Shown here: positions 36,189 to 45,829 of the stretch, piece by piece | Layout: each line of letters opens with the position of its first letter | Position numbering within the stretch: the stretch's first letter is position 1 | Assembly (NCBI RefSeq): GCF_000002985.6 | Contig: NC_003281.10 | Location: 3,348,001-3,412,000 of the forward strand | Source: Caenorhabditis elegans | Taxonomy: Eukaryota; Nematoda; Chromadorea; Rhabditida; Rhabditidae | DNA length: 64,000 bases | Reading direction: 5' to 3' | Program-made: the position numbers and the translations under genes | The notes under the pieces: generated by a model | What the model was told of the DNA's origin: nothing | Database searches by the model: none | Seen by the model: only the letters and a program-made list of their open reading frames with translations

Positions 36189-37046
36189 TCTAAAAACCTG
36201 GATTTCAGGCCAAAACTATATATGAAATGAAAAAGTTAAATGAGGGAGAACTAATAAATCTCTAGGCCAATGTTAAATGGCGTGGAAAATGTGGCCAAAA
36301 ATGCGAGCCATCACAAAAAAGTCAAGGGAGGAAAACAAAAAAAAACAAAAAAGCGACGGCGGCGGCACATTTGAAGCAGACGACCGGAAACGGTGTCTTT
36401 TTCCTCTCTTGGAACTTGGCGGGGACATATCACGATTTCGTGTTACAAGTCACGAAATAGCAAGGATTAAGGAGGAAGGAATTTCAGAAGAAGAAGAAGC
36501 TGAAGCTTAAAGTCCCAGGGGATCGATCAATTTAGGATTTCTGACTGGCGTCGCCCCGGCCGATTTTCGAGTGGTCGGGGACAAATGGGACGACTTTTTA
36601 CTGCTGCTACTCAAACTATCACAAATTATTTATTAAGGGTCTTCGAAAGACACTTACAAAAGCGTCTTGTTCAGAGAGCGGTGACGTCAAAAATGTGGTG
36701 ATTTGCCGGAAACTTTAAATCCAGCAAATTGTCGGTTTGCCGATTTGCCGGAAACTTTCAATTCCAGCAAATAACCGGTTTGCCAATTTGCCGGAAATTT
36801 TATTTTCGGAAAATTGCCGATTTGCCGGAAATGATTAGAGAGACTTTTTAAACACTTTAAACTATGCATTTTTGAAATTTTCTCCCGTTTTTAAGATATT
36901 TTCATAGAATTTGCTTACTTTTCAAAATAGATGTAGGAACATCCATAGGATGCGTAAAATTTGCCGATTAAAATTGAAATTCTGAAGTTTCCAAAACAAA
37001 GTGCGAAACCACGATTTTCCGATAATTTTTGGCAATTGTCGTGGAA
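36189..37046. other. hecw-1 upstream region with a CCGGCAAAT repeat
   Basis: 36190-36500 may hold hecw-1 promoter or inter-cistronic sequence; its minus strand is T-rich (gttttttttgttttcc). A candidate terminal exon lies at 36507-36615. From about 36695 to 37000 there is a copy, minus orientation, of the ccggcaaatcggcaaattg repeat family, including its conserved tail (ggatgttcctacatctattt). Confidence 0.5.
36507..36615 (-). CDS. candidate terminal exon of unassigned gene (possibly the F-box gene)
   Basis: On the minus strand an acceptor (ttgtgatag, exon from 36615) opens 1 base plus 35 codons rich in Ser/Lys/Pro (LSSSSKKSSHLSPTTRKSAG at its start), ending in TAA at 36507. The GC content and codon use look coding, unlike the flanks. 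The F-box exon ending at 39072 leaves two bases, which is the phase needed here, and joining them would give a 349-residue protein. The peptide does not resemble the usual end of FBA-type proteins, so the join is speculative. Confidence 0.35.
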
Positions 37047-38936
37047 ACTCATGGAAACTAAGGGCCAGCTTTAATCCTATTCCAAGCAGATTGTTATTCG
37101 CTCAAGCCTACAAATCAGGTTTGAGGCCGCAGGCCCGAATACTCTTGGAAACTGTGGGCCAGCTTTAATCCTATTCCAATCAGATTGTTATTCGCTCAAG
37201 CCTACAAATCAGGTTTGAGGCCGCAGGCCCGAACACTCTTGGAAACTGTGGGCCAGCTTTAATCCTATTCCAAGCAGATTGTTATTCGCTCAAGCCTACA
37301 AATCAGGTTTGAGGCCGCAGGCCCGAACACTCTTGGAAACTGTGGGCCAGCTTTAATCCTATTCCAAGCAGATTGTTATTCGCTCAAGCCTACAAACCAG
37401 GTTTGAGGCCGCAGGCCCGAATACTCATGGAAACTAAGGGCCAGCTTTAATCCTATTCCAAGCAGATTGTTATTCGCTCAAGCCTACAAACCAGGTTTGA
37501 GGGCCGCAGGCCCGAATACTCATGGAAACTGTGGGCCAGCTTTAATCCTATTCCAAGCAGATTGTTATTCGCTCAAGCCTACAAATCAGGTTTGAGGGCC
37601 GCAGGCCCGAATACTCTTGGAAACTGTGGGCCAGCTTTAATCCTATTCCAAGCAGATTGTTATTCGCTCAAGCCTACAAACCAGGTTTGAGGGCCGCCGC
37701 AGGCCCGAATCATTGGAAACTATGGGCCAGCTTTAATCCTATTCCAAGCAGATTGTTATTCGCTCAAGCCTACAAACCAGGTTTGAGGGCCGCAGGCCCG
37801 AATACTCATGGAAACTGTGGGCCAGCTTTAATCCTATTCCAAGCAGATTGTTATTCGCTCAAGCCTACAAATCAGGTTTGAGGGCCGCAGCCCGAACACT
37901 CTTGGAAACTGTGGGCCAGCTTTAATCCTATTCCAAGCAGATTGTTATTCGCTCAAGCCTACAAACCAGGTTTGAGGGCCGCAGGCCCGAATACTCATGG
38001 AAACTAAGGGCCAGCTTTAATCCTATTCCAAGCAGATTGTTATTCGCTCAAGCCTACAAACCAGGTTTGAGGGCCGCAGGCCCGAATACTCATGGAAACT
38101 GTGGGCCAGCTTTAATCCTATTCCAAGCAGATTGTTATTCGCTCAAGCCTACAAACCAGGGTTGAGGGCCGCAGGCCCGAACACTCTTGGAAACTGTGGG
38201 CCAGCTTTAATCCTATTCCAAGCAGATTGTTATTCGCTCAAGCCTACAAACCAGGTTCGAGGGCCGCAGGCCCGAATACTCATGGAAACTAAGGGCCAGC
38301 TTTAATCCTATTCCAAGCAGATTGTTATTCGCTCAAGCCTACAAACCAGGTTTGAGGGCCGCAGGCCCGAATACTCATGGAAACTGTGGGCCAGCTTTAA
38401 TCCTATTCCAAGCAGATTGTTATTCGCTCAAGCCTACAAACCAGGGTTGAGGGCCGCAGGCCCGAACACTCTTGGAAACTGTGGGCCAGCTTTAATCCTA
38501 TTCCAAGCAGATTGTTATTCGCTCAAGCCTACAAACCAGGTTTGAGGGCCGCAGGCCCGAATACTCTTGGAAACTAAGGGCCAGCTTTAATCCTATTCCA
38601 AGCAGATTGTTATTCGCTCAAGCCTACAAACCAGGTTTGAGGGCCGCAGGCCCGAATACTCATGGAAACTGTGGGCCAGTTTTAATCCTATTCCAAGCAG
38701 ATTGTTATTCGCTCAAGCCTACAAACCAGGGTTGAGGGCCGCAGGCCCGAACACTCTTGGAAACTAAGGGCCAGCTTTAATCCTATTTCAAGCAGATTGT
38801 TATTTGCTCAAGCATACCAACCAAGTTTGAGGGCCGCAGGCCCGAATACTCATGGAAACTAAGGGCCAGCTGTAATCCTATTCCAAGCAGATTGTTCTTC
38901 GCTGAAGCCTACCGGTTGAGGGCCGCAGGCCCGAAA
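37047..38936. repeat. tandem array, about 20 copies of a 94-95 bp unit
   Basis: The block ttgttattcgctcaagcc recurs 20 times at 94-95 base spacing, first near 37091 and last (mutated) near 38893. Each unit runs ggaaactgtgggccagcttt, aatcctattccaagcagatt, ttcgctcaagcctacaaacc, aggtttgagggccgcaggcc. It contains a short hairpin, gggccgcaggccc. Copies differ at fixed sites (cat/ctt before ggaaac; taagggcc/tgtgggcc; ggtttgagg/gggttgagg). Only the first and last copies are strongly diverged. The reading frames through it are repeat artefacts. Confidence 0.95.
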
Positions 38937-39047
38937 ACAATTAATATAGATCCAAAAATGATATAAACTTTAAATGGCCATAACTCAGTCAGTTTTGGTC
39001 GTAACGACCCCATTTTTTTTCGGGCACACCCATTACCCGAAGGGTTG

Positions 39048-39064
39048 GCGCGGCTCCGCCGCGC
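39048..39064. other. perfect GC hairpin at the F-box exon donor
   Basis: GCGCGGC-TCC-GCCGCGC: 7-base perfect arms with a 3-base loop, ending seven bases downstream (on the minus strand) of the exon end at 39072. It is strikingly GC-rich for this window. Confidence 0.8.
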
Positions 39065-39071
39065 TACATAC

Positions 39072-40878
39072 CATCTGGTATTAAGACTTCTATATGCATC
39101 ATCTTGTACATCCAAATCTTTCAAAACTTCTTCTCGATTAAACATCATTTTCCCTTTCACTTCCAGCCACCACAACTTATCAGAGTCAGATCTCAGCCAC
39201 TGTTTGATGAACGCGTTCAAGTCCTGCTCGGTTAGATTATTCTCGATGAGCATCGCAGTCTGAACGTCCAGATTCAATAGATCTTCCGATGTTATCCAGT
39301 CGGCATGTTGCAAGTAGATGTGATCCATTGTAAGAACCTGAAAATTAGAAAAATTTAAATGCGGGAGAGCGTATTTGCATTTTATTTTTCAAAATCTTGA
39401 AAATGTCTATTATATCTCGTAAACCATGCCCACAAAATGGTACCTGCTCAAATCTCCGTGCACAAAGTTTAATATCAAATTCTCCATTGGTTTTTTGAAC
39501 CATTTTGGGCTCCAAAACATCCGCTCCAATATGAATATTCTTGATTTCCAAGTTATCACAAATCCAATCAAAACTCTGTGCAAAGTTCAACGTATTCCTC
39601 TCAACTCCGTAGTTGGTTTGAAAAATCGATAGGCGTTCGACTTTTTTGAATGCCACAAAATTTTCACAGATGGCTCTCGAATCCTCAATCACTCCCAAAT
39701 CAATCGATAAATACGTGATTATTGAATTGGAACATTTGAAGATGGATATCATATATCGAATCACAACTAGCATCGCATTTTCCAGATCGTAGTGTTCAGT
39801 GTAGAATGCGGTGCCCGAAGTTTTGCTGAAATTTTGAGAAATTTTATAACTTTGTCCAGAGTAGAGATATCAAGTTATTATCAACTGACAAATTAATAGT
39901 CTTGATGAGATCTGCATTTTGTCTTTTGATAACTATTTCGTAACTCCACTACAAACATAGTTAAAGCAACCGACACCTCACAGGAGATAATTGAAATTTA
40001 AGGCCTGTGAGATGTCGGCCGCTATAACTTTGTCCAGAGTGGAGATATCAGGTTACGTCAATTGACAAAATGCTAACCTTATTTCGGTGCGTATTTTGTT
40101 TATTGCCACCTTTTGTCGAACTCCACTCTTCATAGAGTTACAGTGGCCGATACCTCATGAGTTGACTAGGCAACTGAGGCCTGTGAGATGTCGGCCGCTA
40201 TAACTTTGTCCAGAGTAGAGATATCAGGTTAGTATCAACTGACAAATTGATAGTCTTGATGAGATCTGCATTTTGTTTCTTGACAACTTTTGTCTAACTC
40301 CACTCCAAACAAGATTAAAGCAACCGACACCTCACAGGGGATTTTTGAAAATTGAGACCAGTGAGATGTCGGCTGCTATAACTTTGTCCAGAGTCGAGAT
40401 TTCATAATAGTGTCAATTGACAAAATTATAACCTTATTTAGGTGTGCATTTTGACTCTCGACACATTTTGCCTAACTCCAGTCTGACCAGAGTTTGAGCG
40501 CCCGACACCTCATGGGTTGACAATTAGTACTCACCACTGAAATTTAAAATGCCCAATCTTATAAACCCCGACATCAGTGTATTCCAGACCATCAGGAATT
40601 CCAAAAACCCATTCCAGTTGACTACTCTCTCCAATCAATTTAATCTTCGGGTATTGAGAGTCAAAATTGACAAAAATTGATTTAACAGGAATACTCGCAA
40701 TTCCAAGAGAACGTTTGATTTGATTAGAGGAAAATGATAACTGGAATCTGCAAATTTTCGGGGGGTTTTTCGGGTTTTTTTTTCTGAAAATTTCTTACAT
40801 TTCTTTCAAGGTCAAGTGTTTATAGATCTCATTCAGGCAGACATATCCCAGATGGTGAAATGGGAACTCGTCTCCCAT
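39072..40878 (-). CDS. F-box protein of the nematode FBA/FTH-type family (3' end unresolved)
   Basis: Exons, minus strand: 40878-40799, 40747-40535, 39825-39444, 39337-39072, giving 313 codons plus two bases. An acceptor (ttcag) five bases before the ATG suggests trans-splicing. The N-terminus has an F-box-like stretch (GYVCLNEIYKHLTLKE). The C-terminal part has the hallmarks of the nematode F-box-associated domain (LEIKNIHIGADV, LTEQDLNAFIKQWL). Known for the family: F-box proteins link substrates to Skp1-cullin E3 ligases; in nematodes the family is large and fast-evolving. The last visible exon ends at a donor (gtatgt), beyond which lie a GC hairpin, the tandem array and other repeats. The terminal exon is either beyond the array (36615-36507) or lost, so the gene may be a degenerating member. 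Confidence 0.75.
39849..40520. repeat. about 3.7 tandem copies of a ~177 bp unit in an F-box gene intron
   Basis: aactttgtccagagt begins copies at about 39849, 40026, 40202 and 40380. Each unit continues with a gagatatca segment, tcaa(t/c)tgacaaa, a ctccact segment and the inverted pair cgacacctca..gg / cctgtgagatgtcggccgct. It fills the intron between the exons at 40535 and 39825. The CCCGTGAGGTGTCGG motif is the same as in the hecw-1 introns. Confidence 0.8.
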
Positions 40879-41536
40879 AGTATCTGAAATAAACATTTGG
40901 CTTGATCTCCAGGAATCGCAGGATTTTGGAAAAAATACATGACGTCACGTCATCGCAAATCTGCCGCGAGTTTTGTAGATCATACTTCATATGGAATATA
41001 TGATTTTCCATTTTTCAAAAAATTTTGAAATCCCGGAAAAATAGTGACATAGACGTGAATAAAGAGATGGCGTGGCAATACTAGGAAATCGATTAAAACT
41101 GCACGTATTATATTTGTTTTTTTTCTCTTTTTCTCTTCAGCTCTCAGCATCTCTCTCTCTATCGCTATACGTATCACTATGGTAACAAAGAGGCTTTTCC
41201 TATTTTCTTTCTTGCTATTTTCTTAACTTTCGCTTAGCTTTTGGCTTTATAGTTTACAGAAAATCGATTTTTTTCAAATTTCTTGATTTTCTATGCAGAA
41301 ATTGGTTTAGTAATTCGAAACCTCGTCCGATAAATGATTTATAAGTGAACGTATACTAGAAATTGTATATGTCCACGAGAAAGTGCGTTATTAAACGCGC
41401 GGGTCTTGCCACGATCGAAACTTTAGCAGCTACCGTACTCGCGCGTACGGTGGTTTTTAAATTTCATCGATTCACAACACTTTAGCAACGAAATGCCTGC
41501 GTCTTCTCTAGGCCACTTTTTTGCAATGTTTCCGCC
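40879..41536. other. intergenic region between the F-box gene and tRNA-Lys
   Basis: It contains a tgacgtcacgtca site at about 40943, a CT-run (ctctctctct) at about 41152, and an imperfect GC palindrome at 41432-41451. No gene is supported. Confidence 0.5.
41432..41451. other. palindrome upstream of tRNA-Lys
   Basis: ACCGTAC-TCGCGC-GTACGGT, perfect 7-base arms around a 6-base centre, 86 bases upstream of the tRNA. Function unknown; it could be a binding site or a repeat remnant. Confidence 0.55.
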
Positions 41537-41609
41537 GCCCGGTTAGCTCAGTCGGTAGAGCACCAGACTCTTAATCTGGTTGTCGCGGGTTCGAGCCCCG
41601 CATTGGGCT
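41537..41609 (+). tRNA. tRNA-Lys (anticodon CTT)
   Basis: A 73-base cloverleaf. Acceptor stem gcccggt/attgggc pairs with two G-U pairs. D arm agctcagtcggtagagc; anticodon loop ctcttaa with CTT; T arm gcgggttcgagccccgc. The A box (tagctcagtcgg) and B box (ggttcgagccc) match consensus, and a T-rich run follows (ttttttattttttt), serving as pol III terminator. There is no intron and no encoded CCA. Confidence 0.97.
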
Positions 41610-41921
41610 TATGTTTTTTATTTTTTTTAAATAAACACAACTCAACGTTTTATTCGTCCACCACCACTCCTTTACTCTAAACCCCAGCTGTCAGTTTCTA
41701 CTGGAAGAGGGGTAACATGTACTTAGACTCCAACTACAAAACGTCCTGCGTCTCTCTTCTCTTTTGGTTCATTTTCTCAGCACTCTCTCATCCCAACACA
41801 CCCTCTCGCACAACACGCCAGTCATTTAGAAACACGCTTTACATCAACTTCATGTACTTTTCACTTTACATCGAATTTTATGTTCTGAAAATTGATTAAT
41901 TTAAACTTAAAAATTACCAGG

Positions 41922-44440
41922 ATGGAAGCAGAGCCGTTGGAAACGGAGCAAGATGAATGGCGAAAAGAAAGAATGCGAGTTTTGGACGAGTGGTGTGAGG
42001 TACGTATTTTTAAAATTATTTTTCAAAAGTGTTTCACGTTTTTAATAGATTTTCTAAAGTTTAATTTTAATTTTTAAATTTTAAATACGAAAAATCATAG
42101 AAATTTTAATGTTTCGCTTAAAAATCGATATCAGCGAAAGCTTTTGAATATTTTTTGAGTTTTTGCGAAACAAATTTTTCCCAAAAAAATTCTAGAATTT
42201 TGTAAATAAACCAAGAAACAAATAAATCAATTTATCCTACTGTAACCTTAAAGGCGCATGCACTGAAAATGTGGATGGGTCTAACAGCGAAAAATTAATT
42301 TTTGACGAATATTGTGTATGCGCCTTTAAATTTACAGTAGGAAAATTAGAGATTAAATTTTTTGAAAGTTTAATTTCAAAAAACTAAAAAAAACTTTTAA
42401 ACACTCGAATTTTCGTACTGTAAACTTAAAGGCGCATACACAGAAAATGTGGATGGGTATCACAGTGGAAAATGTATTTTATACAAACATTGTGTATGCG
42501 CCTTTAAATTTACTGTAGGAAAATTAGAAAATAAATTTTTAGAAGCCTGATGGCAGAAAAAAAGAAAAAAACTAGAATTTCCTTGAAATCTGGAGATTTT
42601 TTTGTGAAATTTAAATTTTCCAGATCGAGCTAAAAGGCGCAGACGCTCTCAAAATGGATGTAACCCGTGAGCCAGGCTCCCCCACAGTTGCCGTCGCCCC
42701 AGAAACTTCTCTTCAAGACCTCTACCCCCTTCTAATTGCCACGTCATCGTCCAACGCACCACCAAGTGCCACGCCCACCGATGACGTCACAGATCCAGAA
42801 GTACAAGTAGTTTCCCGGGAATCAATCGATAATCGATCAACATTCAATCGGATAATTGACGTTTGTCTGTGCAGGCCTGTAAAATCACAAATGGGCCCGA
42901 AAGCCTATACGGATAAAACGCTAATTTTAAAACTCGCTCAAATACCCTATGATCATGAAAACGGAACACACTGGCTTCTCCTCTCGGACTACTTTAACAA
43001 TGTTTCAAGATCCCTGATGACGTCATCAGAATACTCTCACGTCACTAATCCGTCACGTGTTGGCGCGCATTGGGTTACTGTAGGCTTTCAGTCGGCGACA
43101 CCGCACACGGATTTTCGAGGTTGCGGAGTTCTTGGCCTACTTCAAATGCACACTTTTACGCAGAGAGTACCGGCGAATTTACTTCGAGCAATTGTACTTC
43201 TTGCCACTACTGAACCGAATGTTAGTTTTTTATTGGGATTTTTGAAAAAAGTTGTAATAGAGCGCGCTTGCAATTTTGACAGTTTCAATTCGGAAAATTT
43301 GCAATTTTTATCAAAAATACGGTGTCCGGTCTCGAAACGACGAATTTGTGTTAAATGAGAAATGGTGTGCGCCTTTAAATAGTACTATAGTTTCAAACTT
43401 TTGTTTCAGCAGAATTTTCGCGAATTTTATGTGTTTTTATTGTTACATTTGAGTTTTTTCAATAAAGAATTTTTTATTATCGAAAAACTATTTAAAAAAA
43501 CGATTAAAATTTTGCAGTAACGAAAGTTTGAAACTACAGTACTTTTTAAAGGCGGACACCCTTTCGTATTTAACAAAAAATTGTCGTGTCGAGACCAGAT
43601 ACCGTATTTTTGGCAAAAAAATGTTTCAATGCAATCGCGCTCCGTGCACTTTTTTAAAAAACCAATAGAAAATTTTCCAGGATTTCCCACTTGCCGTTGT
43701 TTCAATCAATATTACGAGTATTTTATTAACACAACTGAAGAAAGGAGCTCTTGATAAGTAAGTCTGCGCAAAGGGCGCTTGCTGACGCGTTTCTCGTGCC
43801 ACTTGGTTTTTTTTGAAAAGAAAAAAAAACAGCACACAAGAAACATGGCATTTTCCTAAAAGTTTGAAAAAAAATTGTTTAAAAGATATTATACCAAAAA
43901 TTCACAGAACTGGCAAAAACTTATTTTAATTTTTGTTTTCAGAAATTTTGAAAAAAAAACGTTTCTCCTAGAATTTTGGCAGAAAATTTTTTTTTTTCAA
44001 CTAAAATTCGCATTTTTTCAAATTATTTTCCAAAAAAACACCAAAAAATTCAAATCTCGCGCCACTTGGCACATTTCTCAATAGAGCACATTTACAGCTT
44101 TGGCAACGAAATCGAAGGACTCTATCCATTCTTTTCTGCTCTCCATGCATCTGCAATGTGCCGATTTTGCTCAATTTATAAGTCACAAAAGTGTACACTT
44201 GCCAACACTCAAACTATTTTCAGTGGTTAGTAAACTTTTTTTTTTCGAAAATTGGGCAATTTTCTATGGCCAAAATCCCGGCAAATCGGCAAATTGCCGG
44301 TTTGCCGATTTGCCGGAAATTACAATCCTGAAAATGTTCAATTTTTTGCAGAAATAACCCGCCAACTCGAAAAATCTCCATTATCCCTGATAATGCTTCT
44401 AAATCCGACGAATGACGAGCTCATCAATACCCTCCTGTGA
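41922..44440 (+). CDS. ELMO-domain protein (ELMOD family)
   Basis: Exons 41922-41999, 42624-43220, 43681-43757, 44087-44229, 44352-44440, giving 327 residues. The acceptor ttaccag sits one base before the ATG. The ELMO domain (about 100-310) shows [20 protein letters not shown] followed by VLGLLQM, the family's most conserved block, and then [17 protein letters not shown] proteins act as GAPs for Arf-family GTPases through an arginine near that block; that role is from the family. Exon 4 was chosen by phase: starting at 44087 and ending at 44229 gives an open frame into the last exon, while the alternative acceptor at 44085 leads to a stop or a frame clash. Its stop faces the mlc-4 stop about 250 bases away. 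I believe this is C56G7.3, from memory. Confidence 0.85.
42235..42342. mobile_element. palindromic MITE-like element, copy 1
   Basis: Terminal inverted repeats tcctactgtaaccttaaagg and ctttaaatttacagtagga flank a 50-base centre in the first intron of the ELMO gene. An inner cgcatgcac / gtgtatgcg pair extends the stem to about 30 bases. Confidence 0.8.
42413..42520. mobile_element. palindromic MITE-like element, copy 2
   Basis: It has the same length (108 bases) and layout as the copy 70 bases upstream, with tcgtactgtaaacttaaagg against ctttaaatttactgtagga and a shared centre (aaaatgtggatgggt). The pair probably arose by duplication or repeat insertion into the same intron. Confidence 0.8.
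43258..43645. mobile_element. large palindromic element in ELMO gene intron 2
   Basis: The outer arms agagcgcgcttgcaa / tgcaatcgcgctcc and the inner arms tacggtgtccggtctcga / tcgagaccagataccgta, then gcgcctttaaatagtact / agtactttttaaaggcgg, make a hairpin of about 150-base arms centred near 43450. It has no open frame of its own. Confidence 0.75.
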
Positions 44441-44690
44441 TGATTGAAACTTCCCGAGAAACGAATCTGTGAAAAAATCCTTAAAGATTATAGCTTTAAA
44501 TTACAATAAAAATCAACCGTTTTCGAGTTTATTTATGCACATGGTATTGGGGGAAGTGGAATACAACAATAAATAGATGGTGTGAAAAAAAGCATGAATG
44601 ATAATAATTATTTGAGGCGAAAAAGAAAGCGTGTGTAAGCGAACTGAATCTTGAAAAACTCGAGAATTTTGTGTGAGTTTGCGAGCCAGT
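44441..44690. other. convergent 3' UTR region, ELMO gene and mlc-4
   Basis: A plus-strand AATAAA lies near 44508 (acaataaaaatc) for the ELMO gene, and a minus-strand AATAAA near 44526-44531 (tttatt on plus) for mlc-4. The two 3' ends therefore nearly meet or overlap by a few bases. Confidence 0.7.
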
Positions 44691-45781
44691 TTAAGCCTCA
44701 TCCTTGTCCTTGGTTCCGTGTTTGAGCATACGAGTGAACTCCACGTAGTCGAATTGTCCGCCCTGAGAAAAAAAAAATTGAAAATTGGCTTATTTTTCAG
44801 GAAAAAATAAATATTTTAGGGTTTTAGGATTTAAAAAAAACTATTTTGCATTGGAAAATTTGGTAAAAATATGTGTTTTTTTTATAGAAAATTGTGTCGA
44901 TTTACGCAGATCGTGTACTCCCCGTGGAGAAGTTTGCACTTTTTTCTGTTGAAAAAACAAGTAATTTCAACATCGATTTTTTTCCTTCAAAATCTACAAT
45001 AAAAAGCGAAAATTATCGCAATTTTTTGCAAAATAAAGAAGCAAAAACTTCTTCACTAGGAGTACACGACCGGCGTAAATCGACACCAAATTTTCCGGCT
45101 GATAAATCGAAAATCTCTGAATTTTCCACGATTTTAAGAGGTCCAAAATCAAGCTTTTCGAGCCAGAAACTCCTGTTTCCCTTCTTTTTTTCGTTCCGAA
45201 GTTACAGCGATTATACCTTAATCGGAGCATCTCTAAAGAGCTCATCAACCTGTTCCTCGGAATATCTCTCGCCCATCGTGGTGAGCAACTCGCGAAGATG
45301 CTCCTCATTGAGTTTTCCCGAATTATCCTCATCGAAGCATTGGAACGCATTCCGTATGACTTCCTCCGGATCCGTTCCAGTCAATTTTTCACCGAAAAGT
45401 GTCAGGAACATTGTGAAATTGATCGGCTGTGCTCCGGGAGCCTCGTTAATCATCGAATCGATGAATTGTTCGGTGACTTCTTTTCCAAGGGAAGCGAACA
45501 TATCCTTCAGATCCTCTTGATCGATGAATCCATCGCGGTTTTGGTCGATCATGTTGAATGCCTCCTGAAATTGAATTTATTTTAATTGTTCTTTAAAAAT
45601 TCCGCTGAAACCAATGGATTTTTCGTCTTTTTAAATTTTTATTTTTTCGAAAAAAAAAACGAAAAATGAGGCTGTCACCTACTTTGAACTCTTGAATTTG
45701 AGCCTGATCGAACATGGCGAACACATTGGAAGTGGCTCTTTGTGGCCGTTGACGGCGGTTTACGGTTTTGCGGGAGGCCAT
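44691..45781 (-). CDS. mlc-4: non-muscle myosin regulatory light chain
   Basis: Exons, minus strand: 45781-45683, 45564-45217, 44762-44691, giving 172 residues, the usual size. The basic N-terminus carries the MLCK/ROCK phosphorylation motif [11 protein letters not shown], so Thr17/Ser18. The first EF-hand is [13 protein letters not shown]; the later hands are degenerate, as in the family. It binds the IQ motif of non-muscle myosin heavy chain, and its phosphorylation activates contraction in cytokinesis and morphogenesis. An acceptor (ttttgcag) lies 6 bases upstream of the ATG, consistent with trans-splicing or a 5' UTR intron. Intron 2 holds an inverted repeat. The substrate pathway includes Rho, which gei-1 in this same window would downregulate; I take the co-location as chance. 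Confidence 0.95.
44893..45087. mobile_element. inverted repeat in mlc-4 intron 2
   Basis: gtgtcgatttacgcagatcg with tgtactccccgtggagaag near 44894-44932 is matched by its inverse cttcttcactaggagtacac with gaccggcgtaaatcgacac near 45049-45086. The arms are about 40 bases and the spacer is AT-rich. Confidence 0.75.
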
Positions 45782-45829
45782 GGCTTACTGCAAAAATTTG
45801 AAAATTTGCGATTTTTGAGGAAAAAATAA

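Noticed and set aside
37657..37881. Open frame within the tandem array (LFAQAYKPGLRAA repeats)
   Set aside because: The frame exists only because the 94-95 bp unit lacks a stop in one phase; it shifts with unit length and has no splice or start context.
37047..38936. CRISPR-like array
   Set aside because: Units are joined head to tail with no unique spacers, the unit is 94-95 bp, and the genome is a eukaryote.
39345..39443. Continuation of the F-box reading frame past the exon end at 39444
   Set aside because: The donor CAG|gtacc and the phase-matched acceptor at 39337 give the conserved FBA sequence; the read-through is intron.
44085..44229. Alternative reading of ELMO exon 4 in the frame [17 protein letters not shown]
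   Set aside because: It looks protein-like but cannot be joined to exon 3 in phase; the frame used is consistent at both ends.
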